Below, one piece after another: positions 6,134 to 8,155 of a stretch of DNA of 8,155 nt. The stretch's first letter is position 1; every line of letters begins with the position of its first letter. The notes below the pieces were generated by a model. That model saw only the letters and a list, made by a program, of their open reading frames with translations, had not been told where the DNA came from and did not search any database. The translations under genes were made by a program, and so were the position numbers. The stretch is from Sporomusa sp. Lineage in GTDB: Bacteria; Bacillota_C; Negativicutes; Sporomusales; Sporomusaceae. The stretch is taken from NCBI GenBank assembly GCA_029256645.1, contig JAQSXM010000129.1, positions 1 to 8,155 of the forward strand. Reading direction: 5' to 3'.

Positions 6134-6160
6134 GACTCAAGGGGACGGTTCCTCTGAGTC
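6134..6160 (+). repeat. Solitary REP-like palindromic element (GGGGACGGTTC type)
   Basis: GACTCA (6134-6139) and TGAGTC (6155-6160) are exact inverted arms around a core containing GGGGACGGTTCC. Allowing wobble pairs, GGGGA also pairs with TTCCT, so almost the whole unit folds, leaving CGG at the tip. From memory, palindromes with a GGGGACGGTTC core and varying short arms are widely dispersed in genomes of Clostridia, Negativicutes and others, often near IS200-like (Y1) transposase genes. No transposase is present in this window, so this would be a stand-alone copy. Its position just behind a terminator is typical of such repeats. Confidence 0.55.
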
Positions 6161-6205
6161 TATGGCGATAAAGTAAATCTTAGGAGATTATACAAATATT
6201 ACAAT

Positions 6206-6234
6206 GTATCTAATACTTAATATAAGACATTCTA
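6206..6234 (+). promoter_or_regulatory. Sigma-G (forespore) promoter of the spore protein gene
   Basis: GTATC (6206-6210) and CATTCTA (6228-6234) are 17 bases apart. The -10 box fits the sigma-G consensus CATWHTA exactly, and the -35 box fits GHATR in four of five positions. Transcription would begin near 6241, about 35 bases ahead of the start codon. The match agrees with the forespore-specific expression known for this protein family. Confidence 0.65.
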
Positions 6235-6275
6235 TAAACAGGCACCAAAAATAAATTAAACGGAGGTTTTGCGTA

Positions 6276-6539
6276 ATGTCTAGAAGTAAAAAACCAGTGA
6301 ACCCTTCGGCGCAAAGTGGCCTTGACCGTCTGAAAGAAGAAACGGCTGCTGAGCTTGGTCTAAAAGACTACAAGAACACCTACAAAGGCGCTCTGACTTC
6401 AGCTGATAACGGTCGGGTAGGCGGACATATGGTTCGCAAAATGATTGAAGCCCAAGAAACCAAATTTAATGGACAAAGCAATACCCAAGCTACTGGTAGT
6501 ACGTTAACTGCCCAATATGATGCCAACAAAAAACCCTAA
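6276..6539 (+). CDS. Small acid-soluble spore protein, alpha/beta type
   Basis: The protein has 87 residues. Proteins of this family coat DNA in the dormant forespore, shift it to an A-like form and protect it from UV and other damage; they are degraded at germination by the GPR protease. The two family helices are clear: residues 15-29 (GLDRLKEETAAELGL) and 43-61 (ADNGRVGGHMVRKMIEAQE), with the NGxVGG turn intact. EETAAELG at 21-28 corresponds to the GPR cleavage site, with Thr23 where Ile or Phe is usual and cleavage expected after Glu22. The linker between the helices (30-42, KDYKNTYKGALTS) and a Gln/Thr/Ser-rich tail (66-87) are longer than in the Bacillus SspA-D group. The start has GGAGG (6262-6266) nine bases upstream. 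It is a single-gene unit with a sigma-G-type promoter and its own terminator. Confidence 0.92.
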   Translation: MSRSKKPVNPSAQSGLDRLKEETAAELGLKDYKNTYKGALTSADNGRVGGHMVRKMIEAQETKFNGQSNTQATGSTLTAQYDANKKP

Positions 6540-6560
6540 GCAGGCGCAAGCCTGCTTTTT
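6539..6560 (+). terminator. Terminator overlapping the stop of the spore protein gene
   Basis: A 7-bp stem AGCAGGC / GCCTGCT with a GCAA tetraloop (GNRA type) ends in five T. The first base of the stem is the last A of the TAA stop codon, so the transcript has almost no 3' untranslated region. Confidence 0.88.
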
Positions 6561-6649
6561 CTATTAAAAATGCAATTTTTCATCAAAATTCTAACAGGAA
6601 ATATAATGGCATAGCCAGAATAAGTATATAATATCGATGTTAATCATTA

Positions 6650-6679
6650 TTCATATTTGCTTTGTTAAACAAGTATAAT
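6650..6679 (+). promoter_or_regulatory. Probable sigma-A promoter of asnS
   Basis: A perfect TATAAT (6674-6679) is preceded, after 18 bases, by TTCATA (6650-6655). The spacer holds the 11-base palindrome TTGTTAAACAA (6662-6672) directly against the -10 box, where a bound protein would block transcription. The leader is only about 25 bases, so there is no room for a T-box or other riboswitch. Confidence 0.5.
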
Positions 6680-6709
6680 CATATAGTATTTCAATAGGGA
6701 GGCCATTGA

Positions 6710-8002
6710 GTGGAAATTGCATTAATAAAAAACTTATCCCGTCATGTAGGTGCGCAAGTGACTGTACAAGGCTGGGTTTACAATCAGCGCTCTTCCGGGA
6801 AGATCGTTTTTCTTATTATCCGGGATGGCTCTGGGTTGATGCAAGGTGTGACAGCTAAACAGGAAGTAGGTGAAGCACTGTTTGCTGAAGCAAAAAAACT
6901 AACCCAGGAAAGTGCTGTTAAAGTGACCGGCATAATACGTGCAGAGCCGCGGTCTGTTGGCGGTTATGAAATGCAGGTAACTGCTTTGGAGATTGTCAGC
7001 ATTGCCGAAGATTACCCTATTACGCATAAAGAACACGGGGTGGATTTTCTCGCCGAGCACCGGCACCTCTGGATTCGTACCCCGCGCCAGGCGGCGGTAT
7101 TGCGCGTTCGTTCCGAGATTGAACATGCACTGAGAAATTTTTTTTATGAGCGTGATTTTGTTCTGGCGGACGCCCCGATTATTACTCCGGCAGCCTGTGA
7201 AGGCACAACCAATCTGTTTGCAATTGACTATCATGGCGAGAAGGGTTACTTGTCCCAAAGTGGTCAGCTCTATAGTGAAGCTAATGCGATGGCTTTGGGG
7301 CGTATATATTGCTTTGGCCCCACTTTCCGGGCAGAAAAGTCTAAGACCCGGCGTCATCTGCTGGAGTTTTGGATGATTGAAGCTGAGATGGCTTATTTTG
7401 ATTTTGATGCGAACATACAGCTTCAAGAAGAAATGATCTACTATGTTATCGAGCGTGTACTTGCCAAATGCCAAAATGAGCTCAAAACTCTTGACCGGGA
7501 TATTGAAAAACTAAAAGCTATCACATTACCGTTCCCACGTATCAGCTATACTGATGCTGTTGAGCTACTAAAACAGTCTGGGGAGGAGTTTACCTGGGGT
7601 GAGGATTTTGGTGCGCCGCATGAAACGATTATTTCCAGCCATTTTGACGCGCCGGTATTTGTCCATCGCTATCCAACAGAGATTAAAGCTTTTTATATGA
7701 AACCTGATCCCGACAATCCCAGTGTAGTGTTAGGGGCTGATTTGCTGGCACCTGAAGGCTATGGCGAGATTATCGGCGGTGGCCAGCGTATCGATGATCT
7801 GGCACTCCTTGAACAGCGAATTGAAGAGCACAAACTACCGAAAGAAGCATTTGAGTGGTACCTGGATTTGCGCCGGTTTGGAACCGTGCCGCATTCCGGT
7901 TTTGGTCTGGGCCTTGAGCGGACAGTTGCCTGGCTGTGTGGTCTGGAACATATCCGGGAGACAATACCATTCCCGCGTATGTTACATAAGATGTATCCCT
8001 GA
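6710..8002 (+). CDS. asnS: Asparaginyl-tRNA synthetase
   Basis: This class IIb synthetase charges tRNA-Asn with asparagine using ATP, in the cytoplasm. It has 430 residues, the usual bacterial length. The start is a GTG with GGGAGG seven bases upstream; no in-frame ATG fits better. Residues 1-105 form the anticodon-binding OB fold ([24 protein letters not shown] split over the first strands). The catalytic domain follows: [18 protein letters not shown], motif 2 [16 protein letters not shown] at 206-221, the amino-acid pocket segment [15 protein letters not shown], and motif 3 [15 protein letters not shown] at 397-411. The C-terminus [12 protein letters not shown] is typical of AsnRS and distinguishes it from AspRS, which carries a large insertion domain and is longer. 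Presence of AsnRS means asparagine is attached directly rather than only through the GatCAB route. No frameshift or missing motif was seen. Confidence 0.96.
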   Translation: MEIALIKNLSRHVGAQVTVQGWVYNQRSSGKIVFLIIRDGSGLMQGVTAKQEVGEALFAEAKKLTQESAVKVTGIIRAEPRSVGGYEMQVTALEIVSIAEDYPITHKEHGVDFLAEHRHLWIRTPRQAAVLRVRSEIEHALRNFFYERDFVLADAPIITPAACEGTTNLFAIDYHGEKGYLSQSGQLYSEANAMALGRIYCFGPTFRAEKSKTRRHLLEFWMIEAEMAYFDFDANIQLQEEMIYYVIERVLAKCQNELKTLDRDIEKLKAITLPFPRISYTDAVELLKQSGEEFTWGEDFGAPHETIISSHFDAPVFVHRYPTEIKAFYMKPDPDNPSVVLGADLLAPEGYGEIIGGGQRIDDLALLEQRIEEHKLPKEAFEWYLDLRRFGTVPHSGFGLGLERTVAWLCGLEHIRETIPFPRMLHKMYP

Positions 8003-8062
8003 GTTGTTAATAAAGAGTAGTCCTTATTTTACTTGTTTCAGACAACCAATAAATCAGGGATA
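7994..8062 (+). other. Nested inverted repeats spanning the asnS stop and the downstream gap
   Basis: TATCCCTGA (7994-8002, ending in the asnS stop codon) is the exact reverse complement of TCAGGGATA (8054-8062). Immediately inside lie GTTGT (8003-8007) with ACAAC (8042-8046), and within those AATAAAG (8009-8015) with CTTATT (8023-8028, one bulged A). The three levels are in the correct order to fold as one long stem. There is no T-run after the outer stem, so it is not a standard terminator; the inner AATAAAG/CTTATTTT part might act as a weak one. Confidence 0.5.
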
Positions 8063-8100
8063 ATTTAAAATATAATTAGTTAAATACAGGGGGAGATATC

Positions 8101-8155
8101 ATGACAGTAAGTGTCGCTGCAACACATGCAAAAGGAAAATTCGCTACCGATAAAA
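8101..8155 (+). CDS. Start of an unidentified gene (3' end outside window)
   Basis: The ATG at 8101 has a strong AGGGGGAG site (8088-8095) five bases upstream, and 18 codons remain open to the edge: MTVSVAATHAKGKFATDK. This is too short to identify. In related organisms a class I/II PLP-dependent aminotransferase with a similar N-terminus (a GK...DK pattern ahead of the first helix) often occurs, so that is a weak guess. A possible -10 box GATAAT (8059-8064) overlaps the outer inverted repeat in the gap, so the gene may have its own promoter. Confidence 0.6.
   Translation, partial: MTVSVAATHAKGKFATDK

Noticed and set aside
6899..7474. Minus-strand 191-codon open frame inside asnS
   Set aside because: Antisense shadow of conserved OB-fold and catalytic segments of asparaginyl-tRNA synthetase, without a plausible start site.

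Overview
The window most likely comes from an anaerobic, endospore-forming bacterium with an outer membrane, that is, a Negativicutes (Sporomusa/Pelosinus-like) genome. Three genes point there together: an alpha/beta-type small acid-soluble spore protein (spore former), a beta-barrel outer-membrane protein with a Sec signal peptide and a C-terminal phenylalanine (diderm envelope), and a one-iron superoxide reductase (anaerobe). The purine-rich GGAGG-type ribosome binding sites fit the Firmicutes lineage. The genus is an inference from gene content only.

Layout. On the minus strand, 1-670 holds two short genes: a Cys/Met-rich protein with an Sm-like C-terminal domain, resembling spore-coat proteins, followed by a Met/His-rich protein that runs off the left edge. 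A sigma-K-like promoter lies in front of them. Everything after position 900 is on the plus strand. A small membrane protein and a 370-residue membrane/coiled-coil protein of unknown function form a tight pair (928-2306). Superoxide reductase (2440-2835) stands alone with its own strong terminator. A four-helix membrane protein (3039-3479) precedes aspartate kinase (3579-4799), whose coding sequence holds a well-placed internal start for the separate beta (regulatory) subunit. After its terminator comes an unusually long non-coding stretch (4856-5216), then the porin gene, whose signal peptide and barrel lie in different reading frames. The spore protein gene follows with a good sigma-G promoter match (6206-6234), then asparaginyl-tRNA synthetase (6710-8002) and the first 18 codons of another gene at the right edge.

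Gene relationships. This is mostly housekeeping and sporulation sequence with single-gene transcription units separated by clear hairpin terminators, not one pathway cluster. Aspartate kinase and asparaginyl-tRNA synthetase both touch aspartate-family metabolism but are not in one operon.

The observations most worth a second look are the porin frameshift, the internal start in aspartate kinase, a solitary palindromic element at 6134-6160 that resembles dispersed GGGGACGGTTC repeats, the structured leader in front of the porin, the perfect inverted repeat in front of aspartate kinase, and nested inverted repeats around the asnS stop codon. I see no strong evidence for a wholly new defence or mobile system here.
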